Source of the DNA: Ministeria vibrans ATCC 50519
Taxonomy: Eukaryota; Opisthokonta; Filasterea
Length of the DNA: 29,075 nt
Direction of reading: 5' to 3'
NCBI GenBank assembly: GCA_943704425.1
Contig: CALSCP010000894.1
Location: 86,063-115,137 of the forward strand
Translations under genes and position numbers: made by a program
The notes under the pieces: generated by a model
What the model saw: only the letters and a program-made list of their open reading frames with translations
Told to the model about the DNA's origin: nothing
Database searches by the model: none
In this document: positions 1 through 14,001 of the stretch, one piece after another
How positions within the stretch are numbered: position 1 is the stretch's first letter
Layout: each line of letters begins with the position of its first letter

Positions 1-1009
<1,009 letters not shown>

Positions 1010-1015
1010 TTTATT
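1010..1015 (-). terminator. Polyadenylation signal AATAAA of the DUF3638 gene
   Basis: A canonical AATAAA on the minus strand lies about 32 nt beyond the stop codon of the giant gene (1047-1049). This distance suits a eukaryotic poly(A) signal and supports the assigned 3' end. Confidence 0.6.
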
Positions 1016-1046
1016 GCCAAAAATTCAGTTTCATTTCACTCTCCTT

Positions 1047-4000
1047 TCACTCTGTCAACTCGGCGCGCACATCGCTGAACCGCATGTACTCGTCAAGTCC
1101 ACGCGTCCGGTAGAGCGCGCTGGCAGCCTGCCGCAAGTACTTGTGCGCCCACACCAGCTTGAAGCGGTCTTGTTCGGCGGTGGTGTCCTCCTCTGCAAAG
1201 TAGAGTGCTCCGCTGAAGACAGTCAGCTGTGCGAGCGTGCGCGGAGGAATTGCATGGGCTGCGCCGTCGCCACGCACGCAGAACCACGCGTGTTTCTGGC
1301 CACGGCGCACACGCGGCAGCAGTGCATACAGCACAACGTGCACATGCAGTTGCTTCAAGCACAGAATCGTATTCGCCTCTACGGGACTCACGAGCACCGA
1401 CTGTCCCGTGTGTCCAAAGTGCACCAGCCAGTGCGCCGGACGCAGTGTCCGCATCAGTGAGCACCTCCCCGCGCCCGCAGAGCCCTTGACACTCTGCACA
1501 TACGACTGCGTCATCAGAAGAGACACTTTCTCCTCTCGCATCGCAATCTCCATCCGCGTGTGATTATGCTTCACCTTCTTATCCCACGCGAGAATCGGTA
1601 CAAGATGAAGCGCCTTCAGTGTAGCATTCACATCCGGCTCAAATAACGCCCAAGCACTCAGCACCTCTGGCTGCGCGTGCTCTGGCAGCTGCCCACGCAC
1701 CACAGCCCCCAACAGCACACGACTGGGCGCCTCCTTCTTTGCCATCTGTCGCACGCTGCTCTTGCACTGCTGTCGCTCCACCTCAGGCTCTTCCTCAATC
1801 TCCCGCTCTTGCTCTTCGTCGGCCGTTGTCGCCAGACACTCCACTGTCTGCGCATAGTCGCGACACTGCTCCACCAGTGGCATGGCGTCCTCCGTGAGCG
1901 TGCATGCCGCAATGGCTCGCGCAATCACCTCGGGCAGAGGCGTGAGTACGCGCGAAGCGGCAAAAGACTCTCGCAAGGTAATAGCGTCGCGACGTGGTCG
2001 TTCCTGTGCCCTTTCCCGCAGCATTGCATAGTTTGTTGGAAACACGCGGTGACGTCTGCCCGACGACGTGGCGTCTGCCATAAGCGCCCGCTCGCGCAAA
2101 AACGCATGGCCGTGCAGCGCCCACGAAAGAAACCCGTCGCGCGTCGCCTTCACGCTCTGCCGTAGCGTCCACTCGAGCACGTCCACGTGAGCCGGCGTAA
2201 CCGCCCCGTTGCGCATCACCTCATGATGCACATCGGATGCGACAAAGAATGACACGGTGTGGCCCTGACCCAGCTTGCGCATCCGCATGGCCGCCTGCAG
2301 CAGCTCGTCCTTGCGCACTCCCTTACCCACCGTCAGCGCCGCGTGCGTGGCCTGTGGCAGCCGCACGTCCGTCCCACGCGTGTGTCCATGGTCAATGTAG
2401 AGCAGACAGCGGCTCAGGTCGTTTGCGTACGTGCTCAGCACAAGCTCCACCTCACGTCCCTCTCGGTCGCGCACCAGCAGTGTGTTGTTTTCGTCAAAGA
2501 ACACCACCGCACTCGCGTCCATCCGTTTCTCAAGCCACTGGTGCGCCAGTGAACGGTTGTCCAGATCCAACACAAGCGCACCACAGTCGATGAGCACCTG
2601 AAAGGGCACATTGGGTCGCTTAGGGTCGGGTCGCAGCAGCTCCTGCAGCAGCTTCTCGCCCGTCACATTGGCTTCGAGCGCACGGTAGTTGTCGTTGTCG
2701 TGATGAAGCAGATTCGCACACACCTCGGCGTTGGTCTGGCGCAGTGTGTTGAGATCGCGCGCACGCACACCGCGCGGCATCAGCAGACGCGTGTCGTTGG
2801 TGCCGCTGAAGCCACTCACGGGGTGGACGCGCTCGCCCCGGCAGCCGCACAGGTGCCACGCACTCGTTGACATCTTCTTCTGAAACTGCCTGGCCTCGCG
2901 CGGAAAGACAATTTCGCTCAGGTAAAAAGCAACCGTCTTGCTGTTGTGGCGCAAGTGAGGGAACAGGTCGTGCTGCAGACGCGGAAGGTCGCGCTCATTG
3001 AGACTCGTCACATCGCGTAGCGACGCCTCTACGTCAAGCCCGGCAATCCAGTTCGCATACACATGGTCACTGCCGGGCAGCTGCCGCAGTCGCCGTAGCA
3101 CTTCCACCAGCTCGGGAAGGCGCAGGCCAGAGCGCAAATACGAGAGTGCAGTCAGTGTCAACGCCATGTCTGCATCGCCAAACTCGGTGCGCTCCACAGG
3201 CATGTCCTTGGCGCGATAAGGAACCGCCATCATGCGCAACTTTTCCGCTCTGACCGCTGGCACACCGTATTGCACACGCCACCGCTTGCTCAGTGCCAGG
3301 CGAAGGACTCCCAGTGCCAATTGCCCACGTACGATCAGCAGCGCCGACACGAGCTCCTCGTTCCACCGCACTGCGTCATTGTCTGCGCCCAGCGGCTCAT
3401 CGTCCTCCCCGGTCACATTCAGCAGCGTATCAAACCACTGTTCCGTCTCGCGCGAGAGCGTCTCGCTGAGAATCATCTCACGCATTGGTGCAGTGCACTC
3501 TAGTGCAAACAAGCGCTGGACCGTCTCGTTGGCGTACGTCTGTGCGGTGCTCGAGAAGAGGTCGTCGACAAGCAGATGACCCAGTCTCTCAAACGCACGT
3601 GCCTCCACCTCGGCACCACCCACAAGACGCACTACAGGGTACGTACCAGGAGCCATCGCGCGATACTCGAGGTCCGGGCACTGCGGCGCAACACGTGCGA
3701 CACCGTCCAGAATCGCATGCATCACATGCCAGCGCAGTGGTCCACCCGCAATCTCCGCTCGTCCGCCTACCGAGTAAACCAACTCGCGTCGATGGTGAAG
3801 CACATCGTCAACCTCGTCAAAGAGATCGCGCGCCTCGCGATGCAACTGATTGTGCAGCTGGGCCAGTGCCACGCTCGTCTCCGACGAGCTGTCGTCGCGG
3901 AAGGCCAAATCCCACAGACGCAGTCGGAGGCTCTGCAAATGCTCGGGTTGTGCAAGAATGACTCCCGACTCACGACGACACACGTCCATTGTCTTGCGCA

Positions 4001-7000
4001 TGCGCTCTACACTCTCTTGCGTCAGTGCGTGGTCGCGTCGAATGGGAAACTCAAACACCCGGCGCGCCAGAAAGCCACCCAGCTTGAATCGCAACACCTG
4101 CAGATTGGCTCGGTGCAACGACTGTGGCACTACAATGCGCACCAGTCGCTGCTCTCCATCGGCGAGCGTCGCACTCGTCAGCGGCATCGTCACCGACGTT
4201 TTGCCTTCGCCCATGTTTTGTTGCACCGTAGCTCCGCACTCGTCGTCGCCCAGCTCGGGATGCATCATACGCTGTGCCACATCCACCTGCAAAGGCCACA
4301 CCGTCAGATCGTTCTCCAGCTCAAACACAAGCAGTTCGGGCCAGCTGGCACAGCCGTTGTCAAGACGAACATGCGGAGGCGCCAACAACTCACGCTGCAG
4401 CATGTGCGCCTCGTCCGTCGCTCCCGCCGCGTACCACAAACACCGCCGGTACTTGCGCAGTCGCGACTGTGCCACCGCCATGCCGCCTGCCACCGCGAGC
4501 GCCCCCTTGGTTGGTGTCTTCCAGCCGCGTGTACGGTACCCCTGAGCACGCATGGCCGCCCCCGTCAGCCACATGAGATGCGTCTCAGGCACACACCGCG
4601 CCACAAGGCCCGCCTTGGCAAGCACGGCGTACGACGACGCAGAACTTGCCGCCTTGTGTAGCGCGCTAGCGCCCAATTGTGCCAGTTTCTCGTACTTGCG
4701 CATGGCCCATTGGAGAAAGCCCAGGGGCACACTCGTCGGCATTGCCTCGTCTTGGGCCGTCTGCTGATCGCGCGTTTGCTCAAGCGCTTTCACACTCTCC
4801 GTCAAGTCATCCATAAAATCCTTCTTGACAGGCTCCTCCTCCTCCCCCTCCTCCTCACCATTCATCTTGTCGAGGAAGGCCGAGAGGACCGTCAGGTCCA
4901 CCTTGGCACTTTGGGGCCATTCAAAGCATCGTTGTTCAAGTCCCTCCATCTGCGCGCGCTCCTTCTCATACTCCAACCACTCCTCGTAAAACGTCGGTCC
5001 TTGCGTGGTCCACAGCCGTGCCACACACTCTAAATTGACGTCAACGAGCGTCACAGGTGCGACAGGTTTGAGCTGTGGCTCCCCACTTGGCAGATACATG
5101 AGACGCGGCGGGAGCAAGGGTCGCCACTCGTTCATGGGCTCACCGTGAAAGGGACACCCACACGCGTACAAGACGCGCTTCACATACTCGTTGTACAGCT
5201 CAACAGCGTTGCGTTGTTGCAGCATCACTCGAAGTCGCTCTTCAAACTCGTACTTGCGGAGCAACGGCATTCCATTGACGGTGAGCGCAGCGATGGCGTC
5301 GCTCCGGTAAAACGCGTCGAGTTTATCGCGGCACAAGTCGACGCTCACCTTCCCGTCCCCTTCGTACGCAACAGGCCACGAAATTGCATTCCCCGTCAGC
5401 AGACGCCTGGCAAAGTGTACAGCTGCGTTGACACCTTTCTGTACCCGAGTTTCCAAATCCTCCTCCTCTTCCTCTTCCTCCTCCTCGCCGTCATCGTCAT
5501 CATTAAACAAGACCAAGTGGTTCGTCTGTGGCAGTACTTCGTTCGGGGGAACCAGCGACTCTCGGAACATGAATTGGATACTGTTGTTGAAGTCCTCGTC
5601 CAATTCGTTGCTCGCATCGGGTTTGGCCATGTCAAACTGCTCGAGGGGAGAGTCAGGGCGGATTGCGGGAGCGCACATCGCGAGACTCACAAGCGCGTCA
5701 ATGGCCACGCTATCCTCCAGCTTGTATGACAGATACGACAGCAGAAGAGCCACGTAGGGGCGGTCGTGGTCGCTGAAGGTGGACACAAAAAAGTGAAGGC
5801 CAGCAAAGTCGGCGGGCAGTTTGGCGCGCGAGAGAGCGGGGTTTGAGATTCGCAGAATGTCATAAAAGTCTTTGCAGCTGCTGGTGCACGGACCCGCTCC
5901 AATGGCACTGCAAAGTTGTGTCATGGAGGGGGCGCGTGGGGGCTCGTCAAGTCTGCAAATACGGCGCACAGTGGACGTGACGCGAGCGTTGGGAACCCAT
6001 TTGTGTGTAAGCACCATGCGCGTCTGACGCGTCACGGGTAGCGGAATTTCCATGAGAGTGGGCAGCGACGGAGCGTGATTCCAGTAGGCGCGCAGGTGCA
6101 AATTGTCTGGCTTGGGCGGGGCGGACGCCGTGGCGTCATCAAAGAGAAACGCCAAGGGAACGCTCTCGCTGCGCAGCGCGTGGCACTGCAGCTTGAGCAC
6201 GACAGCGGCTGTGTGCGCTGGCACCTCCGCATTGTACCGGATGATCTCCATGGAACGTCGATTGGGCGGGTAGGCGTCTCGTGTGGGCACCAGGTTCTCA
6301 ATGGAGTCGAGGAGCGCGAGGCATGCAGGAGAGTATGGACTCGCGGGACGGCAACGGCCAGACTGAAGCAGCGTGAGACACCGTTCGATGCCAGTAACAC
6401 CGGTGAAGGGATCGGGCAGCAGTGACGAGGTGTGCGCGTGCAGAGCGGCCAGGTAGAGCCACGAGAGTGTGCTGTTTGCACCGCACAACAAATGGAGATC
6501 ATCGTCAAGAGTATAGCGGAAAAACGACGGCTGCGAGTACAAATGGTCCAGATCCACGTGTGTCGAGTGGTGCGTGTCTGGCCGAGCCAGTGACTGCGAC
6601 GTGATCGCAAGTAAGGCTGTGGTGGAGGCCAGTACATTTGAAATTTTGAGCTCACTCTTCACGTTGGTCTTGGCCGTCTCCTGGGCAACGAATGCAGTTG
6701 CGGCGACAGCTGAAGAGGCTTTTGCGCTGCGCGTGTACACATGTAGTGGACCATGGGGAACAAGCACGCAACGTTTCTTCAGGGCAAACGCACTCTCAGT
6801 CTGGCACAGCACAAGGCGATGCTCGAGTCCCACTAGGGTGTGCAGCGAGGCGTCCGTATCCACGGCCCAGCCCACAAACTCGCGCGAGTGGAATCGTTGG
6901 TCAGAGTGGGACCAGTGGAAGGTGAGAGCATAGCGCGGCATGTGAAGGGAAATATGGAACGGACTCGCGCTTGAACCTCCGTCCTTTTCTGCGTCTTCCT

Positions 7001-10000
7001 CTCTTGGCGACCTCCACCAGATGTGCAGATGACGATCGCGTTCGAGGCGCTCAAAGTGGCGTGCAACGCTGCGCCCGAGTCCCGCGTGAGCGTCCATCAG
7101 CTGGCCGAGTTGGTCGTGATGGAGGCGCCAGCCACCGGGACGCGACTCCGTCGCGTCCGAGTAGCATAGCTTGTGCGGTGCCTCGTCGACGTTGTGAAAG
7201 GACGTGTCAAGAAAGAAGACGGGGCGTAGGAAGACAATGCGCGCGTGGGGATCAAACCAGTGACTGTGATCTTCAATGAGCTTCTCCGGCAGATCCAACA
7301 GTGGTGGTGACTCCAAGGAGGCGTTGACCTTCGAGCCGTAGATGGATGGAGAGAGCAGCTCAAGGGTACGACCGTCGCGGCGATGTTCCACGATGCACAG
7401 TTGTGTCGTGTGAAGGCGACGCCCAAAGACAAAGCGAGATCCATTGGCGTCGGGACGTGTTGCCTGACGATGCGTGAGAAACCTGGTGGGTGGCTCCATG
7501 TGCACTTGAAAGACATGGGTGCCAAAGTGGCGTTTGAAAAACAATTGGCTGGTAATGGAGCGGGCAAGACGGGTGAGGGGCGCGCCGTTGACAAGGACAT
7601 CCCCACGGAGTGGGTTGATGAAAACCTGGCTAGGCACGACTTGGGCTGCAGCGGTCTCCCTGTCGGACCATAAGCACGAGAGATGCAGTGACCCGTCAGG
7701 ACAGTCGGATACCTGAATTTGCGACGGCTCGCCCTCTTTGTAGTAGCGCGCGAGAAAGTGTACCAGACCCATGTGCGCCTTCAGGCGCTCGACAAGAGAA
7801 GAGCGGAGACGCAGAGCTGTCGAGTGGACACGACGGAGAAGCACAGATTGTAGACCCTCGAGGGGTCGCGCGTCGTTGTTGAGCACGTAGTTGTCGTTGA
7901 TGGACACGACCGCCTGTAGCCAATGCGCCACGTCCTTGTCCGTGTCGAGCAGCGTACGGGTGTCTGTTCCGGCAAATGAGAGAGCCAGCGTCATCGCAAT
8001 GTTGGTGCTCGTATTGTACAGGTCCTGACGCTCCGCGTCGTCTGTCGTTTGCTCTAGTGTAGCCTCGAGTGAGTTGAGCCACGAGATGGCGTTCTGGCGT
8101 GCGAGACGCACCAGCGAAGAGAGACGCTCAATCAGCGAGGAGTCTTCGTCTTTGTCTTGCGGTGATTTTGACGCGACGCCATGAAATACGTCCGAGACGT
8201 GCACAAGAGCAACGGTGACAAAGGTCAGTGTGCGATATGACTGCCAATTGCCCTCGAGTGTCTGGCGCAAGTTGTTAAGTTCCTCCATGAGAAGAGCGAC
8301 AAAGGAGCGGTCGGCGAGAGGCGCGTGAGCGTCGCGTAGAAGGAGGTTTGTCGTGGACACCTTCGAAGTTGAAGGGCCACTCTGCAGCATGGCCTGCAGG
8401 AAGAGCTGCAACACCACCTCGCTCTGCGGCACAAGTACACGCTGATGACATACGCGCAGAATGTTGTGCCACTGAAGCGACGCACCCGCGCGCAGACTGC
8501 CAAATGCAACCATTTCCGAATTGCTGAAGTCGTCAGGCTTGCGTTGATCATCAATAGCGACGACCGCCTCGGACTGGTCATGCGTGTACGAGTGGAGGTA
8601 GTGTGTCAAGAGGCGCTTGTGAGTGGGATCGTGAATCGCAAAGGAGCACCGCTCGCGATAGAGAGCGGACGGCTCTGTAAGTGGGGGAGGACACGGCGAA
8701 TGTGATTCCCCGTACGCGAGCTCGCACGTGAGGTGATTCTCTTTGATGATTTCCGAGTAGTGCACATCTTCGCGCAAAGTGTGACTTTCCGGAGTTGGCT
8801 CAAAAGTTGCAGGGCCGCCCCGCGTTCGCTGACCGCGATTCATGTTGTACGGCTTCCTGCCATAGGCTGCGGCGACTTTGTAGTGACCAGCACCAAACGG
8901 CTTTGACTTGGATGCAAGGTACACGAGGCGTTTGGGCTGTGCGACAATCCAATGTTGAAGACGACGCTCATTCTGCCACGAGAAGCTGAAAGAGGAACGG
9001 GAAGCAGACGCCGGCTTGAGCCGAGTGTCGAGTAAGGCATTAAGACGAAAGATACTGTCGCGCCAGTTGGCTACAAGTTCGGGCACACGTAACTCGAACA
9101 CTACAGCCCACTGCATGTGCTCACGCTCAGGCAATAGACGCTCAAAGATCTCCACCTCCAAATTCTCCAACTGACGCTCAAGAGCACAGCGTTCGCAATC
9201 AAAATCGTGACGTTCCACCAAACTGTACGAGCGGTGCGAGCGAGCCATGGTCATTTCGTGTTGTAGTAGCTTTGCGCGGTTCAACAAATCACGGGCCTCA
9301 ACCAGACGAGCTTCATACCTGGAGTGTCAAATTAGGCGCATTGTAAGTGAGTCAGTGCAAGATTGTATTACAGTGTGTGGTGATGTGAATACGCGGAGGG
9401 TTTAGAGGGGCTTATTTGACTGTACCTTTCAAGGTGCTGGAGTTCCAGCTGTTTGCTAACCGCCAGAATCTCTTTTCTTGCGACGCCCATCGACTCTGAA
9501 TTCTCGGCAAAGCGCACTTCGAGGGAGTCGGCGGTGATCTTGTCGGACCGCATAGGTCCACTGGCGTACGTCGCAATTTCATTGCGCTGTGTGAAGTAGC
9601 GCTGTACGCGACGAAGATCAACGAGCATGGGGCGATCGGAGACGAGTATCGAGTCGAGGAAGGTTGTGTGGATGTCGGGAGGGTGTTGAAGAAGGATGGG
9701 GTGAGCAGAGACGGTTGCGTGATCAATGAGCATGACAGAAAGGAAGACGGTGAGAATGTGACGTGAGTAGAGGAACGGGTCGGATTGAACAAGGTCACAG
9801 TGGGAGTGCACGAGCTTCAGGTAGGTGTCGAGTCGTGCGTAGAGAGCGATGGCGTTTTCGGGAGTTCCGCCGGAGCGCAGTTTGCGGACACGACGTGGGA
9901 ACTGGTCAAGCTCCCAGAAAATGGCAAGATGGTGACACTGCGACGAAAAGTCCCAGTCGTGGGGAATAGCACGCGCAAGGGAGTCCAATGTCTGTGGCGG

Positions 10001-10842
10001 TGTGGGGTCGCTGACGAGCGAGCGAGCCTCATTCATAGACGTGTTGAGCTCTTTGAGTGCTGAGGTCATTTGCATGACTGTGTCTGCTTCGGTGACGCAC
10101 GTGGGCATGTTCACCGGGGTGGGTTTTGGCTCGGCGGCGAGAAGAACGCGCGACCAATCGGCGTTGAGGGACTCTGCAAACAGAGACGAGGGTTATTCGA
10201 GAGGAACATACGAGAGGGGCTACTCACCATTTGTCGCGTGATGTTGTTTCAACAGCTCGCCCATCGCCTTTTGAACACTGTTGCGGAGGCTCGCGTCGAC
10301 GGAGTCAGTTTCAGGAGAGTTTTTGGTCTTGTCTGCGGCGAGGGCGAGGCGCTGGAGCTTGTCGAGCCGACGCGCCAGCTTGTTGTTCATCTCGAGAAGC
10401 GGAAGGGTCGTGAGACGATCGTTTTCGACTTGGCGACAGAGATGTCCAATGAAACAGGTGATGGCGGCTTTGTAGGCGAGTGGGCCGTTGGTGCCGCCCA
10501 GCTTGACGATTAGGTGCACATGCAGGACTGTCTTGAGAGCGCACAGGAAGGTTGAGCGACGCCACGGCATCAGCTGATCCTTGGACTTGTTTCGACGAGA
10601 GCCAATGAGGTCAAAGACAACGTGATCGCGGATCTTTTTCACGACGACGGGGGCAGCTGGCAGGGGGTGGGCATCGAGGGCGCTCAGGAGCCACTCGAAG
10701 ACCATCTGGGGCGCAGGCGGCTCTCGCGTCTCCGCCAGGTCGTGGTGGTCTGTTGATTGGTACGTCGTAGTCAGTGCCACTGCCTCCAGTTGGTGCGCAA
10801 ATGCTTTCGTTTTGACCTATACAAAAAAAAATAATAATAATA

Positions 10843-10901
<59 letters not shown>

Positions 10902-11378
10902 TAGAAGAATATGGAGTTGACTGGAGTTGATGATAAGGTGTTTTCTTTTGTGTTTTCTTTTTACGAGATCAAACGGTACTGCGACGGTGATGGAGGGCCA
11001 TGTGGCGTTGAGGATGTCGGCAGAAAGAACGTCGAGCGTGGCGGGCTGGACGACAAAGACGCGGAGGTGGGCAATGGCGGGGGCGGGGCGGGTGAAGGAA
11101 AGGGCGGTGTTGGCGCCCTTGAGAAACAATGCCACGGGCGCACCGGCCACTGCGAGCCGCCCGAGCTGCTGTGACGCCTCGATGACATCAAAGCCGGTGA
11201 TGTGGTTGTGGATGCGCCCAAAGCCGGCAATGGTGTGCGCCAGATCGCCGACAAAGGGGACTGCGGAGTCATGCAACGGAGTCAGCCAGTGCGGCAGAAG
11301 GGCCTCTTCGCCCGCGCTGCTTGGGACCGACGGGCTTTTCCGAAACAGAAACGCGTGTTCGCAGGCCTCTTGGAGCAT
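1047..11378 (-). CDS. Giant DUF6606/DUF3638/DUF3645 protein, SF2/SecA-like ATPase signature
   Basis: Exons on the minus strand are 11378-10965, 10816-10228, 10173-9426 and 9318-1047; they total 10,023 nt and encode 3340 residues, in the usual 3000-3400 range of the family. The start ATG sits just before HAFLFRKSPS, which matches the HVFLPPKLP-type opening of DUF6606, and PWRRSTF further on is another DUF6606 hallmark. Visible motifs: P-loop MGEGKTS (K2290), acidic DEVDD (2418-2422), FSGTND (2754-2759), TRGTD (2897-2901) and QAAMRMRKLGQ (from 2925). In order and type these resemble SF2/SecA motifs I, II, V and VI (my inference). A poly-acidic stretch lies near residue 1860 and a second near 2080; the exon 3/4 junction region (about 575-640) looks like coiled coil. 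Databases often name this family ubiquitinyl hydrolase, but I see no cysteine-protease catalytic box. Cellular role is unknown. Exon 4 is 8.27 kb without an intron. Confidence 0.93.
10826..10899. repeat. Poly-A run (T55 on the sense strand) with ATA repeats inside intron 1 of the giant gene
   Basis: Positions 10845-10899 are 55 consecutive A, preceded by A8 and AAT triplets. Read on the gene strand this is a very long poly-T tract ending 8-10 nt before the 3' splice site GTATAG at 10817. It occupies about half of the 148-bp intron 10964-10817. Homopolymer length is unreliable in most sequencing. Confidence 0.9.
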
Positions 11379-11547
11379 AGCAAGTGACCAGAAGATGAGA
11401 AAGAAAAAAAGTGAATGATGAAAATAATTAATAGAAGGTAATTTAGGTATTCAATGTCAACACAAGATCGTGATGAGTACAATGAAGGAATAATAAAATC
11501 GCTTGAAGTTACCACACTATCAATAAAAAGACGTGGATTACTTATGC

Positions 11548-11553
11548 TTTATT
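11548..11553 (-). terminator. Polyadenylation signal AATAAA of the aldolase gene
   Basis: Minus-strand AATAAA lies about 94 nt past the aldolase stop codon and 170 nt before the next minus-strand ATG at 11378. It supports the aldolase mRNA ending in this spacer, so a further coding exon is unlikely. Confidence 0.5.
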
Positions 11554-11646
11554 GTGTATTGAAAAATTGTGGAGGAGACTGTTTTCTGGAAAGACTTGCT
11601 TGGTCGTTATTATTGTTTGTTTACTATGTTTGTGTGTTTTTGTTTT

Positions 11647-12895
11647 TCACAATTGGCCCTTCGAGGCATTGCTATTGGCAAGAGTGCGTGCATGGAAGGC
11701 GTCCTGGGCGGCAGTGTGGTTGGCGTCGAGACCCTTCCAGGCGACGAGGCACGAGTGCTGGAGGGCGCGCCCAAAGCAGAAGGAGATGTGCCAGGGACAC
11801 TTGGCGGTGCGCGCGCACTGGTTGAGGGCATTAAGGAAGGCACTGGCCTCGGATTCGGAAAGACCGCCGCTAAGGAAGAACACGCCGGGAACTGCGACGG
11901 GAACAGTGCGCTGGAGCACACGCAGAGTCGCCTGCGCGACACTCGTCGGGGTGTTGGGGGTGTCGGTGTGGGCCAGGCCGCACGTCACCAAGTTGGGCTT
12001 GAGCACTGTGCCTTCAAGGAAGGCGCCGTACGCATGTAGACGCGCATATATGGACTGCAGCACGCGCTCTGTCACCGATTCACACACCTGATTCAAATAC
12101 GAACAGAGCAATGAGTACAAAATGTCGATTTTCGCTTTTTTTTTGTCTTGTTTCGCTGACTTCAATGCTGTGATTGCCTGCCATGGAAATATCTGGCTCG
12201 ACAATGGGCACGAGGCCTGCTGCCTGACAAATGGTCACGTAGCGCGCAGTCGAGTGGGCGTGCTCCTCCAGTGCCTGCGCCGTGGGTGCGCCTGTGCTCG
12301 CGTCGATGATGTAGGGACACCGCCACTTGGCAAACTGGCACCCGGCCTTGACTGCAAGCGCTGCGCGCGACTCCAGCGAGTCCAGTCCCGTCTGGCAGGC
12401 TACACATCAGGAGCGTAAGGAGGGAGGCTCACAATAATCACAACAATGCGTCTCCTTACTCTCTCCGGGCGCCCCTCCTCCCAGCGGCACCGTTGCAAGA
12501 TCACTGTTGTCGACATTGACCCCCGGCAGGATGCCGCGGCCCAGCAGAATCTGAGGCAGCGTCACACCGGCGGTGTTTGTCTCGGTCAACGATTCGCGCC
12601 ACAGAATCACTCCGCTGAGGTGCTCTTCAACGCCGGGCGTCGTAAACACCATCTCGCGGTACTTGAAGGACGTCTCCGCCGTGGCTTCGACATTGATTTT
12701 GTCGAAGCGATTCTGCGCAGTTTTGAGGATTGTTTATTATGGTACTGTGTGTAGATGTGGGGTGTTTGCGAATTGTTGCCTTACCTGCAGAACCGCAGGC
12801 CATTCGTCGGCCGCGAGCAGTCCCTTTCCTGGTGACGCCAATCGTGAGGCTACAGCAGCGAGGTTGGCCCGTTGAGATGAGCTGAGGGATGACAT
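11647..12895 (-). CDS. Class I fructose-bisphosphate aldolase, divergent phosphate site and no C-terminal tail
   Basis: Exons on the minus strand are 12895-12785, 12712-12460, 12399-12161 and 12087-11647; the product has 347 residues. The glycolytic/gluconeogenic enzyme splits fructose 1,6-bisphosphate through a lysine Schiff base. Retained: GKGLLAADE (D30), FAKWRC (K146, R148), IVEPDI (E189, D191), the Schiff-base lysine in EGTVLKPN (K231), FLSGG and FGRALQ. Changed: the usual DESTGT-type loop reads DEWPAV, the lysine before the following arginine is N38, and the GIKVDKG lysine is N103. The protein stops at ASKGQL, so the usual last 20 or so residues, which end in the catalytic tyrosine, are absent. 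No targeting peptide is obvious, so it is probably cytosolic. The family assignment is secure; full FBP aldolase activity is not. Confidence 0.9.
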
Positions 12896-13072
12896 GGCGC
12901 AAAAATTGTATTATTGCAAAGCTCGATTTATTCTAATGTGTCCTACTGTTGAATTTTTGATCTCGGCAAAGAAAAAAACTCTTTTACTTTGAATTTAGAG
13001 GTAGTATAGAACATGCCAAACTGTCAAGTGACAAGCTGTTTTAGAAAGGGCTCTTTAGGCTATTACATAAAT

Positions 13073-13922
13073 TTACACATCCGTCTCGCTGTCAGTCGCA
13101 TCATCGCCCGCCGTTGCCTCACGCTCACGCTCGTTGCTCTCGACAAGCGCCAGTTCATCGTCATCAGACACACAATCCTGCTCATCGCGCACTCTTACTT
13201 GTCCCACCATCTTCTTGTGGCGACGCGCCAGCCAATCACTCGCTACCACGGCCACAACACACGACACACCGGCCACAAGAAACGCATAGCGATAGCACTC
13301 TGTGCCCACGCAGTCAGCTTCATTTATCGGCTCAGTACCATTCACTGTGCTGTTGTTCGACACACTTGGGTGCTGACGCGCACTTTCCAGCGCAAACAAG
13401 GCATTGTATATCTGCCCATAGGCCAATGTGAAACCCGCCGGCGCAAGCACAACCAATCCCCAGTTCATTCCAAAGTGCGCTCGCCCAAACAGCTCAGTCA
13501 CAAGCACAGGTCCACACGCAAACAGTCCGCCAAAAGACAGTCCCAACAGCACCGACGCAAGAATGAGCTGCGACGGAGCGCTAAACACCGTCAGATGCGC
13601 AATCAGCGTAAACACAATCGTCACGAACAGCACGCGAGAGCACACAATAAACGCAGACACTCGATCAATCACCCTACACACACCAAAACATAAGACTTAA
13701 AGTCATGACAGTGCAACTAATAAAGCTAAAAAAAATGATACCAGCCCCAAAATATCCTTCCTAGCATATTGGAGACAGCAAACACAATCGCAAGCGTTTC
13801 CTTCTCCACATCGACGCCCGATGACTCCACCAGAGCTCCAATCTTCGCAAGATACATTGCAATTCCTCCGTCCTAATCGCATGCAAAGACAGAGTCAAAA
13901 AACGAAAGGAGAAAGAACGCAC

Positions 13923-14001
<79 letters not shown>

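Noticed and set aside
3576-4661. 361-codon plus-strand frame opposite the giant gene
   Set aside because: It is antisense to conserved DUF3638 coding sequence including the GEGKT motif; its product is His/Arg-rich with no family features, typical of a shadow frame.
10611-11378. Continuous frame reading through the T55 tract as poly-phenylalanine
   Set aside because: The tract is flanked by a good donor (10964) and acceptor (10817); splicing keeps frame and restores the DUF6606 alignment (VPFDLVKTKAFAHQ).
1047-11378. Naming the giant protein a deubiquitinase
   Set aside because: That label circulates in databases for DUF3638 proteins, but no Cys/His protease boxes could be found by eye.
11521-11646. 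Additional 3' exon restoring the aldolase tail
   Set aside because: The only possible acceptor (about 11585) gives a short peptide unlike the aldolase C-terminus, and an AATAAA signal lies in the same stretch.
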